NCBI GenBank assembly: GCA_945643635.1
Contig: CALZFC010000016.1
Coordinates: 1,481,001-1,545,000, forward strand
Length of the DNA stretch: 64,000 nt
Origin: Allodiplogaster sudhausi
Lineage: Eukaryota > Nematoda > Chromadorea > Rhabditida > Diplogasteridae
Reading direction: 5' to 3'
Positions 1-11,429 of the stretch are shown in pieces (within the stretch, counting starts at the first letter, position 1; each line of letters opens with the position of its first letter). The translations under genes were made by a program, and so were the position numbers. The notes under the pieces are model-generated. The model had not been told where the DNA came from. It searched no databases and was given only the letters and a program-made list of their open reading frames with translations.

Positions 1-368
1 TTATGATATAGAAAAAAAATTCACACAACATGTTTCGCAAGGTCTTGCCTCATTCCAATCTAAATCTCTCTTTCTGGCATCATGGGAGCAAAAAACTGAT
101 ATCGTGGAATGTCCTTCTGACACTATGCTGTGGCTTCCGCGCATATTATACCGTCAGATTATGCCTTTACTACCTTTCTTGCCGTTTAACTCTCTTTCCC
201 CTTCTCTTTCTCCCCATCTCTCTTTTTGCGAATTTAAATTGATATCCGTGATAATAAAATCTTTATCCTGACGAGCAAGCATTTGAGATGCCCGCGGAAG
301 CCCATAATTGAACACATATTGAAGATAAGTATGCCGCAAAAAATTTTGTTTTGTACATCGATAATTAA
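1..368. other. Flank downstream of TIL-A, no gene seen
   Basis: No convincing coding exon is visible here. The short open frames lack cysteine modules, signal peptides or splice support. No remnant of the TIL domain exons that follow this position in the paralogues was recognised. Confidence 0.4.
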
Positions 369-2364
369 TTATAGGGCATGTGCTTGGAAGGTCGAATTGG
401 AGGGACTCTCGCAGTGCGGCCATTCGGAACAAGCGGCACCCTTGCAGTGCTGCAATGGAACGATTGGGAAAGAGGAACAGGGAAACGGAAAAGTAGGTAG
501 AGAGTATTAGTTATAGAGAACAGAGAGCGACAGGGATAAACATGATTGAGAAAGAGAAAGAAGAGAACGGAAACCGAGAAAAGAGAGGCAAATAGAAAGT
601 CAGAGAAAGAAGGAGAGACAAAGTGACAAGAAGGAGAAAGACAAAGTAGCCAGAGAGATGCGATAAAAGACATCCCTTTCTTGCCTGTTTCATGACGCAT
701 TTTCGGCCGACTGCGCACTTTTTCTCCTTGCACGTTTTCCACGTTTTCTTCCATGAAACGCAAATGCCATTTCGGTCCTGGTAATTTCGAAGTTAAAGAT
801 GACACTTTTTTGTTTAAATATATAGAGTGATATGTACATACAAGTATTAATAGATATCGGAATTTTCTTGATTCCGATTTCAAGGGAATACAATAAAAAA
901 AGAACTATTGTCGCCATTAGTATTCAAGCAGGACATTTAAATACTCACTGTACAATGGTAGCCCTTTCTGCAGTTCGCAGCACATTCCGTCGTGTTTGTG
1001 GGGTAGAGGGGCAGTGCTAAATCATTGAATCATATCAACTAATTATAATTCAGAAATGTGCTCTACTCATTGTCAGTTAATGTCAAAATCCACTCACGAA
1101 TCACGCATTGTGCCACACGTGGGCAAGGCTTCTTTTCGCAAAAATCCTGAAATGCGGGAAGTGTAGCTATGCTTTATCGATTAAACAAAAATGGTTCAAT
1201 TTATTAATTGCTCTTTTCAAGGGTTGTGCTTGTGAAACTTAAAGAAAACATTTTCTATATGAGTACCCACCTGCACACTCGCGATACACATTGCCCCTGC
1301 TGGGCATGTGGTAGGTTTACATGGCTCGCGTTCACTAGCTAAAAGGATCCTTGGCTAAGGTCAGCCTTATTATGAGCTCTTTCCTCTGAGAGGTTTTTGT
1401 CGGCTACCAAAGAAACTAAGCGTCGTTGTTGCTCTCCGCAGCCCTGATCCTGTTCACTCGAGTGAACAGGATCAGGGCTGCTGAGAGTAACAACGACGCT
1501 TACGAGTTTCTTGTTGTTTTCTTTGGTAGCCGACAAAAACCTCTCAGAGGAAAGAGCTCATAATAAGGCTGACCTTCCCCACACTTCGCCCGCATCTTGC
1601 AGTATCTAGGTTTGCAGCTCGCAATATCCTGTAAAGATGTCCAGAATTACTTTTGCAGGAAGTTAAAGCCTTCTCAACATATTTCGTTGTGTTAAGCACT
1701 CTTTGCTGGAAACTCTCGGGTTTGCTCCTTGAAATAAGTTTTTTTTTACCGGCTCGGCGATGCATACGAGACCGCCGCCACATCTCATTGATAAGCACGG
1801 ATCACCTGCAAAACAAAATATGTTTTAAATTCAATATAAAGATCCTTTTATTACAACAACTGCATCTGGCACAAGAAAACTGGAGTAATAAGCTATTTTC
1901 TTACTTACACTGTACACATTTCTCGACCGGCATACAAGGTGCGCGAACGCAGTTCACCTGTAATCGAGTGAAAAAATATTTTAAAATAAACAGCTTTTCA
2001 GGCGTGTTGCTTAATTGTTTGTTTCACTCATATTTGGAAGGACATATGAATAAAAAGAATGGGAGAAACACAGAAAGTAAATATGTTGGTAGAAGAATAC
2101 CTGCTCAATGATGCAAGTAAAGCCACTGCTGCACTTTTTCTCCTTGCAGGTCTCGTTCGCATTCACTTCACTTAGCATCGCCTGGTCGATGGCGCATGCT
2201 GACTGGGCTAAACATATATAATGGCATATTAAATGTATGATTTACAATTAGCTCTATGGTTTTAAACAACTATATATTGAGAGTTTCAACAACAATGTGT
2301 TTTCAAATATAAATGATAACGCACCAAAAATGCATAAGAAAAAGACGAGTGACGGCTTCGTCAT
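369..2364 (-). CDS. TIL-A: secreted cysteine-rich protein, short member lacking the TIL half
   Basis: Ten exons join in frame: 2364-2325, 2207-2101, 1957-1909, 1805-1750, 1628-1574, 1338-1271, 1146-1098, 1016-949, 777-685 and 449-369, giving about 221 residues. Exon 1 (40 nt, phase 1) encodes the signal peptide MTKPSLVFFLCIF. The following exons each encode one cysteine module such as ETCKEKKCSSGFTC, DPCLSMRCGGGLVC and EPCKPTTCPAGAMC. Every intron phase matches across the model, which is strong support. The intron after exon 9 has a GC donor (CAG|gcaaga). The last exon starts like the pre-TIL exon of the paralogues (C..GAACSEWPHC) and then stops at TAA, so the TIL domains are absent. By family this is a secreted extracellular protein; its partner is unknown. 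It could be a shortened functional gene or one losing its inhibitor half. Confidence 0.72.
1339..1573 (-). repeat. Intron filled by a long near-perfect hairpin
   Basis: This is the intron between exons 5 and 6 of TIL-A. Arms at about 1357-1459 and 1460-1576 are inverted copies meeting at the palindrome cactcgagtg. The right arm carries about 14 extra bases near the sequence ttgttgttttc. The donor dinucleotide lies inside the hairpin arm and only about 18 bases separate the other arm from the acceptor. The flanking exons join in phase 1, so it behaves as an intron. It may be an inserted foldback element exapted as an intron. Confidence 0.8.
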
Positions 2365-3342
2365 CGCGATGAAAAGGGCAAGAACGTTGGAAAGCTCGTT
2401 CGCCTGCTCGAGATGCACTATTTGTACTAATAACCCACCCGGTTACATGCTCAATCAATTGCCGCTTAATTCGGAAAGGGTGTGACAATCGGTTTTTTTT
2501 TTGCCTGCGTGAAACCGAATGCGGATGTAAGTGTAATTGGCAGATTACAGCCATAAATGTTGAAATGGAAGGTGAGACGTGCCGTGGATGGTTACGGTCA
2601 CTGCATTTATCTGCTTTGGCGCATTTACTCTTTTGATCACACTATTCCTTTTTTGTTTGGTTAATGGGAATGCGTATTCTCAAAGGACCTCCAGCACGAA
2701 CCTTTATCAGATTCTAAATAATATCTTATAAGACTCCTAATGTTCTGAACCACGTCACGTTGAATTTTATAGTATCTCTGTAGAAAAAAATTAGGAGAAA
2801 TCGTTCACACTGCTTACAATTCGATTTTTGTTTTATAATGATCATGATGATCTTTTTCATCGATCAGTTCATCACGACGCATAAATTTAAACTTCGACGG
2901 AAAAATATCACTTTTTTCGGTGAATAATATGCTATTTGTCGCTCCCATGCTTGTTTATTGCAGAATCGAGAATCGTTTTGCCTTAGTGTATGCACAGGAT
3001 GAATACAGTCGTTGACATTTCTCGCAATAACGAATGTCCTATTTTCCAAATATGAAAAGACGAATAACAGTTTGTTGGTTGCTTGGAATCCTGTCTGATT
3101 CGACCTGATATTCGATCCTAGATGATTGTCAATTAAATTACTTCATTCATGTGCTTTTGTGTAGAAAATATGTTATAACGTCATCTATGAAAACAGTCGC
3201 TTCTAGGTAGATTTATCTCACCACAATAACTTGCATTTCTTTAGATATTAATTCCAATGTTATTATTTAAAATAACAATAAGGTAGTCAGTCATATCAGT
3301 GCTGCTTTCGTAAATTAATTCTTTTCCTGCGCCTTTCTAAAG
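2365..3342. other. Intergenic spacer between TIL-A and TIL-B
   Basis: AT-rich sequence upstream of TIL-A. It should hold the TIL-A promoter, but no clear core element was recognised and there is no coding exon. Confidence 0.4.
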
Positions 3343-3643
3343 TCATCCGATCGGGGATGGGATTGAATTGCCGCCTTTCGATGGACAGCGACTCTCGGAG
3401 ATGCACGAGCCGTTCTCAGCGCGTAGAAAGCCTGGCTTGCAGTCGCAGCCCGCAGAGTACATCATCATACACAGCTGCAGAAAAAGGGAGAGAAGAGAGA
3501 GATAGGGAGAAAGCATAGAGAGATAGGGAGACAGGAAGAATGATGAGAGGCGAGAGGAATTTGACAAGGTGGAGAGAGGAAGAACGAAAGAATGAGAAAA
3601 ATTGTTATTTACAGAAGGCAATAAAATTGAGCCGGCTGAAGTA

Positions 3644-5223
3644 CCGACAAAAAGTCTATGAACTTTTGGTTTTTCATTCATAATTTTCTTCAAATTGTAT
3701 GAAATTTAGTGAAATTTTCAGGGTTGCTTCTTTGAAATAATAGATCTCCAGTAGCAGAATATTGGATTCATTGATCCACTGCAGAGCGAAATAAAAATCA
3801 ATAACTCAAATTACCCGGGTTGCACATTTAGGCGTGCTGGACAAAATGGTTTATTTCTTTGATATTCGGCTAGTTTTTATTGGACAAATGGTTGAGATGT
3901 ATTCTAGAACATCTCTGCGATAACGTTTTGGTCTAGTCGCTAATTTATCACATGTTTTTACATGTGATTAAGTAGCGACTACCCGATCCATGCAGGCGGC
4001 CTGAGATACAGAAGGTTCAGGAGGATAAAGTCGATCTTTTACTGCAATATGTATAGTAATCATGATGTCCATATGTTCGCAGAGCATGATCGAACTTATT
4101 CTACTAGGGCTGTGAAAATTACATTCTAACTGTTTGAGCACGCGATGACCACTGTGGCCAACATTCGTCCACGGTCAGGACCAACTTAAAGTGATGCTAG
4201 GCGGGAGTCTGATTTTCAAAAACGGGTTTGCCTGTCTCAAGTGATAGTTAATAGTCTTTTACATGTCCTTTTGCCTTATTTCTTGCCAGGATCTATGAGG
4301 CCACCAGATAAAATAGATCGTTTTAATGAACTCCTGGCGTTGAGTAATGCGGTGTCTTAAAAAGCGGATAACTAAACTCGAAAATGTTTCAGATCGAATC
4401 AAATATCACTTTAGTTTATACATCAGAGTGTTCTGCAATAGTCTAACAATAAGCCCAATTAGCCAGTTTAATGTTGTGATTGTTTTAAAATACAATGATG
4501 TCAAATACACCATACTATTCTATACCGTGGTGCCGTCAAACGATCTACTGTCCTGGGGCCTCATGAAGCCAGGGATGAAATAGGGAAAAGCCTATTAACT
4601 ATCGTTATAGATAGGTAAAAACGTTTTTGCAATACGGACTCCTGCAGAATATCAGTTTTAGCATGTTAGCGCCTCGGACAAAAGTTGACCGCCGCATCCA
4701 AAGTGTGAATAAATAGTTAGCATCTTATTTCCACAGATCAGGTAACCGTCTGAATTAGTTCAATGTTCACCTCCGAGTATATGGACATCATTATTACTCT
4801 AGATATTGCAGTAAAAGATCGACTTTTTCCTCCTGAACCTTCTGCATCTCACAAGCCTGTATGGTTCGTATTGTCAGGCCGCCTGCATGGTTCGGGTACT
4901 GGGGGCTGGCAACACGCAAAAACATGTGATTAAGTCCAAAACGTTATCGCAGAGATGTTCTAGAATACATCTCAACCATTTATCCAATAAAAATTAGCCG
5001 AATATCAAAGAAATAAACCATTTTGTCCAGCACGCCTAAATGTGCAACCCGGGTAATTTGAGTTATTGATTTTTATTTCGCTCTGCAGTGGATCAATGAA
5101 TCAAATATTCCGCTACTGGAGATCTATTATTTCAAAGAAGCAACCCTGAAAATTTCATTAAATTTCATACATTTTGAAGAAAATTATGAATGAAAAACCA
5201 AAAGTTCATAGACTTTTTGTCGG
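3644..5223. mobile_element. Non-autonomous inverted-repeat DNA element (MITE/foldback type), TA target site
   Basis: The element begins CCGACAAAAAGTC and ends with its inverse, GACTTTTTGTCGG. It is flanked on both sides by TA (3642-3643 and 5224-5225), as expected for Tc1/mariner-type insertion. The inverted arms are long: about 3644-3953 pairs with 4935-5223. Further inside, about 3985-4075 pairs imperfectly with 4775-4895. No transposase reading frame was recognised between the arms. It lies in the last intron of TIL-B. Confidence 0.85.
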
Positions 5224-5683
5224 TAATAGGTTAAAATTCATTCGATATTTCAGATTCTTTTGAAGACATTCACAAACCACAGCCGCGTGCACTCGGTTAA
5301 TGTCATAGCATTTACCACTTATTACTATGTGGCCACCAAACTAAAAAAGCAGAAAAAACACCAACAACATCCTTTGGTGCATCGCAACGGAGACCGCACG
5401 GCATGCGCGAGTAGAATTGCTCGTTCTTGCCGGGACACACTTCATTATGGAAGCTATTCTTCATAAGGCAGAGTGTAACGTACCTACTTATACACATATA
5501 TTTTGTTCTATGTAAGTGAACATATTCTTACAAGACGAGGAATCCTGGTCAAGGACACAGTTGCCATTGAGCGCTCGCTTGAAGCCATCGCTGCAACGGC
5601 AACCACCAGACAGCGACCCACAGCGATTGGCACACATCTGATTATCGATGTGATTCCTTTATTTGTTTACTTGTATATGTAGG

Positions 5684-5715
<32 letters not shown>

Positions 5716-5945
5716 AATATTTCTTAAATGAATTTCTTAACAGTTAACTAATTTTCAATTTTTATGCCTAAATTTTTGCCTCTTCTCTATCTAAATTTTT
5801 CTCAATAAATACAATTTTGGTGCGCTAACCGTATGCGGCGCTAGGCATGTCGCTTCGCAGCCCTCGAAGCACCCATCGAATGTTTCATTCTTGGCGCACG
5901 TGACGCACAGCGGCCACGATGAGCATGAGCCAGAGTGACAGGACT

Positions 5946-5946
<1 letters not shown>

Positions 5947-5974
<28 letters not shown>
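5947..5974. repeat. (GA)n microsatellite
   Basis: A run of GA dinucleotides in the intron beside the TIL-B pre-TIL exon. The same intron carries purine-rich sequence to about 6100, and similar tracts sit in the equivalent introns of TIL-D and TIL-E. Confidence 0.9.
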
Positions 5975-5979
<5 letters not shown>

Positions 5980-6890
5980 GAAAAGAAATATGTAGAGATA
6001 TAGAGTAAAATAACGACAGAGAGAGAGTGAGAGAGTGAAAGAGAGGGAGAGACGGAGAAAAGGAAAGATAAAGGAAGAGATGAGAGTAGGAGAGAGTGAG
6101 AGGGGGGAACATCATTGCTAGAGCGTGATCACGAGCCACGATAATACCTTTTTCATGACGCAATGCTGATTCTTCGCCTCGCATTTCTTCGTCTTGCACG
6201 GATTCGTTGGCACGCATGTAGACATGCCATTCAGCACCTTATTCCGTTTTTGTGAAATTATTTCTTTCTATTCTGCCATAATACATTCATTATTAACCTT
6301 CTTTCAAGAACCATACAAAAAAATTTTACTTCGCAGTGATAGCTTTTTTTGCACTTCACTGTGCATGCCATTTCGATAGGGTCTATCACGATGTGCGTTT
6401 CTGGTTCGGCGTCAACACAACGGGCTTTTGGCAGGTCGCAAGGAGCACTGATGCATGCAATCTCTGAAACGGATAGCTTGCCGAATCGAGACAATAGGAA
6501 GAATGAGAGTGAGTTAGAGAAAAGAAGAACGCGAGTGAGTATTAGTGGATGAAATGGAGGAGATTAAATGTCAATTCTTGTCATAGCATCAGCGATGCTT
6601 CCGGTGTGCAAATCTATGTTGATGTAAGTTAACAAATAGTTAACATGAAAGGAATACCAGGATAGTCGAGGACTCACATCTGCTTGTTGGCGCATCTTAT
6701 CAATGAACAGGGATCGACCTGTGGAATGGGATCGACCACAAAATCCGGAGGGAGGTCAGGGTGGATTATGTGGATCGGTGGATGTACATCCGAGATGCGC
6801 TGGGACTCTTCGAAAGTAATCCCATTGTCAAATATTCTGGAAGTTCGTTCCAAAAAGAGATGCGAGAACAACGAGAGAGGTCTTCATCAT

Positions 6891-7789
6891 CGCGAGAAGA
6901 GAACAAGAACACGAAATGTCTGCGCTACTTGTAGGACTTCCGAGATTACCGCTCAACTTTGTTGAATATGTCGAATATCCTGCTACGGTGTGGCATCTGC
7001 GACAAAGCCGGCTTGGCCTCCACGTGTAATTGCTTGACAAGCGCCACAACAGTTCAAGGAGAAAAGATTATAGGATTGGACATCACGCGGATACACTGTT
7101 CCTTCAGTTCGTTCATAGAATTACACAACATTCTAGAGTGAATTGCTGCTTGCTCAGATTCTGCATATCGATCAGTTTCGGGTACTGAGGTCATGAGGTG
7201 AGCATTTTAATACGTACAGCGAAAGCTAATGCCATTTTTTAAAAATCCAAATCAAAGTTCTTATCATAGCTTGTGCGAGTTACTGTTATTTCTAATCTGT
7301 ATAATATCTCCCTCTCTTCTCTCCCTCTCTTCGTGTTTTTGTCTAGAATTAAACCTGAACAAAAATTTAATCCGATTTTCCAAGTGGTCATGCCTAATGA
7401 TACCAAAGTAATGAAACGTATTATTTTTTTATTTTATTTTCCTGTGATTTGCAGATTAAAAGTAATGTGCAAGGAGTCATTTGAACTGAATTGGCATCTC
7501 GAAGGGAAGACATTAAAGAGAATACGGTAGCTTTCCCGAGTTACAGTATACATACTTCGCCGAAATCACCTATGGTGGAGTCAACGACGAGCAGCTTCTA
7601 AATCTCTGAGATGGGCGATTAGCTTACAATTAGAAGAGGTGACGACGGAAGGGATACTATATGTGTTGTTACATCAATTCGAAATATTTTTTTAAAGAGA
7701 CATAGAATAAATAAGAATATTTTACACCTTGAAAAAAAGGTTTCTTCTCATCTCACTTTCTCTCTCTCGCTCTCATAATCAGTTTTTGT

Positions 7790-7828
<39 letters not shown>

Positions 7829-8749
7829 TCCCGGTGGATTTTCTCTTTGCTAGCCTGCATTTAAGAGCGAAGGGAATAAGGAAGATTGTATAGCCCCCTT
7901 CCTCAGGGGTTGTAAGTTTTAATAATAAAAAAATAAAACAAGTTTATAATAAATAAGGCTATTAGCAAGAAGACAAACCGGAGGATAAAGGGGCGATTTC
8001 GCAGTCAATGTCTCTCATCAGGTATGCAAGGGAGAGAGAGGGGGAACATAAGGAGAGACAGAGAGGGAGAGAGAAGAAGAGAGCGAGAGGAGAGATAGAG
8101 AGAGGGAAAGAGCCGAGTGAAAAGGACTATTTACTCAATAGAGAGAATTTTCTCTTCTTTGGAAACACATACAACATAATTGCGCAGATAGAATTACTTA
8201 TATTGAGTATTTCATTAAGTTCTTGTCTTGAGAGCGGCACACGATTCCCCTTTCTTCGCTGAAAACTGTTTGGAATTCACGATGTGAATCTTTTTCATCC
8301 ATTTAGACCAGATTCGTGCACAAGTGGGTTTTATTTATTTAACTTAAAAAATAAATGACATAAAAAAGGAAATGAGAAAACTTCGCCCCTAGGATGAAGG
8401 CGGACAGGGATTAAGTGTGAACACCACCCACCACAGCCGATGCCCACTCTGCAGACCCCCACTGGTTAGGCGGGGTTACTCGTCCAAGTGCAGGCGTCCC
8501 CGCACGTTCCATTCCCCAAGGGGATTATTATAAGGTTCGATTATTGCCTATATATTTCAATTTTGTTATTTCAATGACTTGCATTGTCAATAATAAGAGT
8601 TCATCTTAAATACAAATATTTTATATATTCGAAATATGAGAATTTGCGCGAGAAAATAGAAAAAAAGTTTTCATTATGCTCTTCGTATTTACATAGATGG
8701 CGTGTCGGCATTGGCTGCTTGTAGTTTTGCAACTTCTCGGGAGGGGAAT
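6891..8749. other. Intergenic region with pyrimidine-rich repeats
   Basis: No gene was recognised. It holds a (CT)n tract at about 7795-7824, a purine-rich stretch at about 8030-8115 and AT-rich sequence. Open frames here are products of the biased composition. Confidence 0.45.
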
Positions 8750-10155
8750 CTAGCTGAGAATAGCGTCGAGCCGAGGTGAGCGCCAGCCGATTGGCCTTTG
8801 GGGCACGCAGATGCCTGCGGAATTGCGGCAGAAGCCGGGCAAGCAGCCGCAGCCTGGTCGGCAGACTGCCGGGCAGAACTGAATGTTACGAATGATCCAA
8901 GAGAAAAGTATGTACTTCAGTTCATTCATGCTTGACAACCACCGCACTGCTCGGCTATATCTTATAAGTGAATATTGTGTGTGCGAACCACAGGTTCCGA
9001 ATTGCAGGGCGTCTCGCAAGGGCGACACTGCTCGTAATATTTGGCATTGAGGCCGCACTTATTTTCAGGGACTGAAAAGAAAAAATTGCTATTGTTGTCT
9101 TTAATTTGCAAACTGTTAACTTTTTTTAAATAAAAAATTATGTTAATTGAAAACCTTTCACACAAGTGGCCAGAGGTGGACAGGGCGCCATTATGCATAG
9201 AACCTGTAGAGAACAATTGTCAAAATATCTCTTTTCTTTAGTTTTTATTATGCTCGAAAGCTGTCAGAATGTAAGTATATTAGGATACCTATTTTAGGAA
9301 AACGTCTGTACATACCTGTTCTTCAACGCAAACATAGCCTTCTGCACATTTCATCACAGCGCAGCCGTCGCCTTCAAAAATTTCTTTTTCTTTTTTCTTC
9401 AAAATATCTTTTTTGGTTAGAAATTTAACATGACATCATTCTCCTTTGACAGTGATGACCAGAAGAATGTGATGTATTTTAAATCCCTCTCTATGCAGCT
9501 GTTCAAAATTGGCAAGCAAAATGGTAAAACCTGGGATGCATTTCGCTTGCGGGCGAGGACAGGGTTCGGTGAAACACTTTATCTAGACGAGTAAATTTAT
9601 GAGATTTTGGTGTTTCTATCTCGTATAATTTCTATTTATTTTCTAATAAATTCGCCTCACATATATTTATAAAAAATATTTAATTATTTGAGGTATGAAC
9701 AATTTTTTAATTCAATTTAATTTCAATTGATTTACCCCTGCTGTACTCGTCTAACCTCTTCGTAAGTGCATATATATCCGGGCGCACAGAGGGTGTAGGC
9801 GCATGGGTTTATCGGATCAATTGGATATATGATCTCGGGAGGCGGGATTAATTCGTCCGAGGGATCTAATTTGAAATTTGATTATCGGTGTTATTCTTAT
9901 ACCCTTTTATTGAGTTTGAAAATGTGATTGACTGAAACAACAAATGAGTAAGCCTCACTAACCGATAGCAATATCATCTCCTTCACCATCGACAGTATCA
10001 TTTATTGGTGTAAGAGAAAGCGAAAGGCCGATGCCTGATATGGAAGGATTTATATTACTGCGATAAAATTGAAGGAAAACAAGATTTATTGGAAGATTCA
10101 GACCTGCGAAAATCAATACAGTCAGAATGAATGAGCGAAGCGACATCCTCTTCAC
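8750..10155 (-). CDS. TIL-C: small secreted protein with one TIL domain
   Basis: Six exons join in phase: about 10155-9960, 9868-9758, about 9406-9317, 9204-9158, 9070-8987 and 8878-8750. The start is ATG at 10155, or the internal ATG at 10146. Residues MSLRSFILTVLIFAGLNL form a signal peptide. Exon 2 carries INPCAYTLCAPGYICTYEE, the same module and exon end (YEE|gtta) as TIL-E exon 2. Exon 3 carries GCAVMKCAEGYVC, and exon 4 VLCIMAPCPPLATC. The TIL domain is split over the last two exons: CGLNAKYYEQCRPCETPC, then CPAVCRPGCGCLPGF and GICVPQ. TIL domains usually inhibit serine proteases by presenting a reactive loop between the central cysteines. A secreted inhibitor role is inferred; target unknown. 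It is the most compact intact member. Confidence 0.75.
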
Positions 10156-10236
10156 TTCCTGAAGGAACCAGAAAAATTACTCATTATTTTATTAACGTTT
10201 ATAAAGAGTTAATAAAATAATGTACAATGGAGCTTA

Positions 10237-10682
10237 CCGTATTTTCTCTATTAGTGCCCCCGGGGGTACTATTTGTCATTACCCCTGCGAGAGGGGGGCA
10301 CTATTAGAGGGGGGGGGGGGTTCTGTTATAGGGAGGGGTACTATTTTTCAAGGTGATTGACGAAAGTTTGATAAAAACATTTTATTCTCAAAAAACGAAG
10401 AATTATAGCTCTTCTTCAATGGAATCATCACTGAAATATCTGTTTTACCGTAGATTTTGAATGAATTTGCAATCGGTTCATTGGTAAGAGCATCCCATAC
10501 CTCAAGGATAGATTCCAGGTACATATGTCTCTATTAGACAATTAGGGGGGGGCACTATTGGAGGGGGGGGGGGGTTCTATTAGAGGGAGGGGTACTATTT
10601 TTCAATACCCTTGCTAGAGGAGGGCACTGTTAGAGGGGGGGGGGTTCTAATAAAGGGAAGGGCACTAATAGAGAAAATACGG
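10237..10682. mobile_element. MITE-like element with CCGTATTTTCTC ends and poly-G tracts
   Basis: The left end CCGTATTTTCTCTATTAGTG is the inverse of the right end, and both are flanked by TA (10235-10236 and 10683-10684). Subterminal sequence contains several runs of 8 to 13 G, each followed by TTCT and a variant of the phrase AGGGAGGGGTACTAT. The centre is unique AT-rich sequence. A truncated, inverted relative lies at about 35124-35435. It sits just upstream of TIL-C. Confidence 0.75.
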
Positions 10683-10689
10683 TAAATAA

Positions 10690-11429
10690 ATATGCAAATA
10701 AAAAAGTTAATTAAACGACTAGCTAGACGATACTATATTTGGATAGTTCATAACAAATAAACACGTGCTGACAGATGAGCATTGGAGTTGGCCTTTTATA
10801 ATGCAACTGCAGCGTGTTCCTACTACATTATGCATGCATTGACGACTCCCAATACTTCATACCAGGCGTGAATCTCAACGGGGCGATTGATTTGGTGGCG
10901 GAGTCGTACCGACAGGGATCATGAGCAGTGTTGAAAAGTAATCTTATCCGATGACCAACAGTTCTTGAGAGTGCTAAGATTACATAACCCTGCTCAGTTC
11001 GCAGATGTTTCAATGCTCCTTCTTTTCCTTTATCGTAGAAGAGAATTAAATTACCAAGGGCATTACAAATGTATCTAATATTTTCCCAATTAGCAGCGCT
11101 ATTAATCTTGAATAAAACTGAAACGAAGGTTGAGTAAATTTTATAGAGCACAAATATAAACGTCATGCAGGCTTACTGTGGAAAATAACTAAACTTCACT
11201 CCAACTCCAAATAAAGAATGAAAGACTTTGTGAATTTTTAAAAATCTTTCACAAAAAAATTCGATGAAGTTTGTCAGTGGATAACGAAATAGTATGTGAA
11301 AGTGAGAGAAAAAAGTTTATAAACGCTCTTTAGAAATGTTTCTTCTCTCACTGTTGCACTTTATGTACATATGTACGTATACTTATGCATATGTAGGCAA
11401 TTTTTTTTCGATTACTTTCCTCTCTGAAA
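10690..11429. other. Intergenic sequence, no gene seen
   Basis: An open frame of about 110 codons lies on the minus strand at 10828-11166. It has no recognisable motif, splice partners or family resemblance, so it is not annotated as a gene. Confidence 0.35.

Larger units (their letters stand above)
3343..6890 (-). pseudogene. TIL-B: decayed paralogue of the TIL-domain family
   Basis: Recognisable exons, read on the minus strand, run from a signal peptide at 6890 (MMKTSLVVLASLFG), through about 6846-6655, 6466-6338, 6240-6147, 5943-5828, 5642-5535 and 5440-5364, to a last exon at about 3480-3343 ending in TGA. Module order matches TIL-E: DPC module, EIACISAPCDLPKARC, NPCKTKKCEAKNQHC, the pre-TIL exon with CAKNETFDGCFEGCEATC, a TIL exon, then a second split TIL domain. 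Defects: where the paralogues have a GT donor after 40 nt, this copy has GA. An in-frame TGA replaces the third cysteine of the first module. Cysteines are lost in DQDSSS, FYSRMPC and MMMYSAGC. An inverted-repeat element occupies the last intron. Most simply this is a pseudogene; selenocysteine reading of the TGA is possible but less likely. Confidence 0.6.

Noticed and set aside
10828..11166. 112-codon minus-strand frame upstream of the CCGTATTTTCTC element
   Set aside because: No recognisable domain, no exon partners, and composition like the surrounding intergenic DNA.
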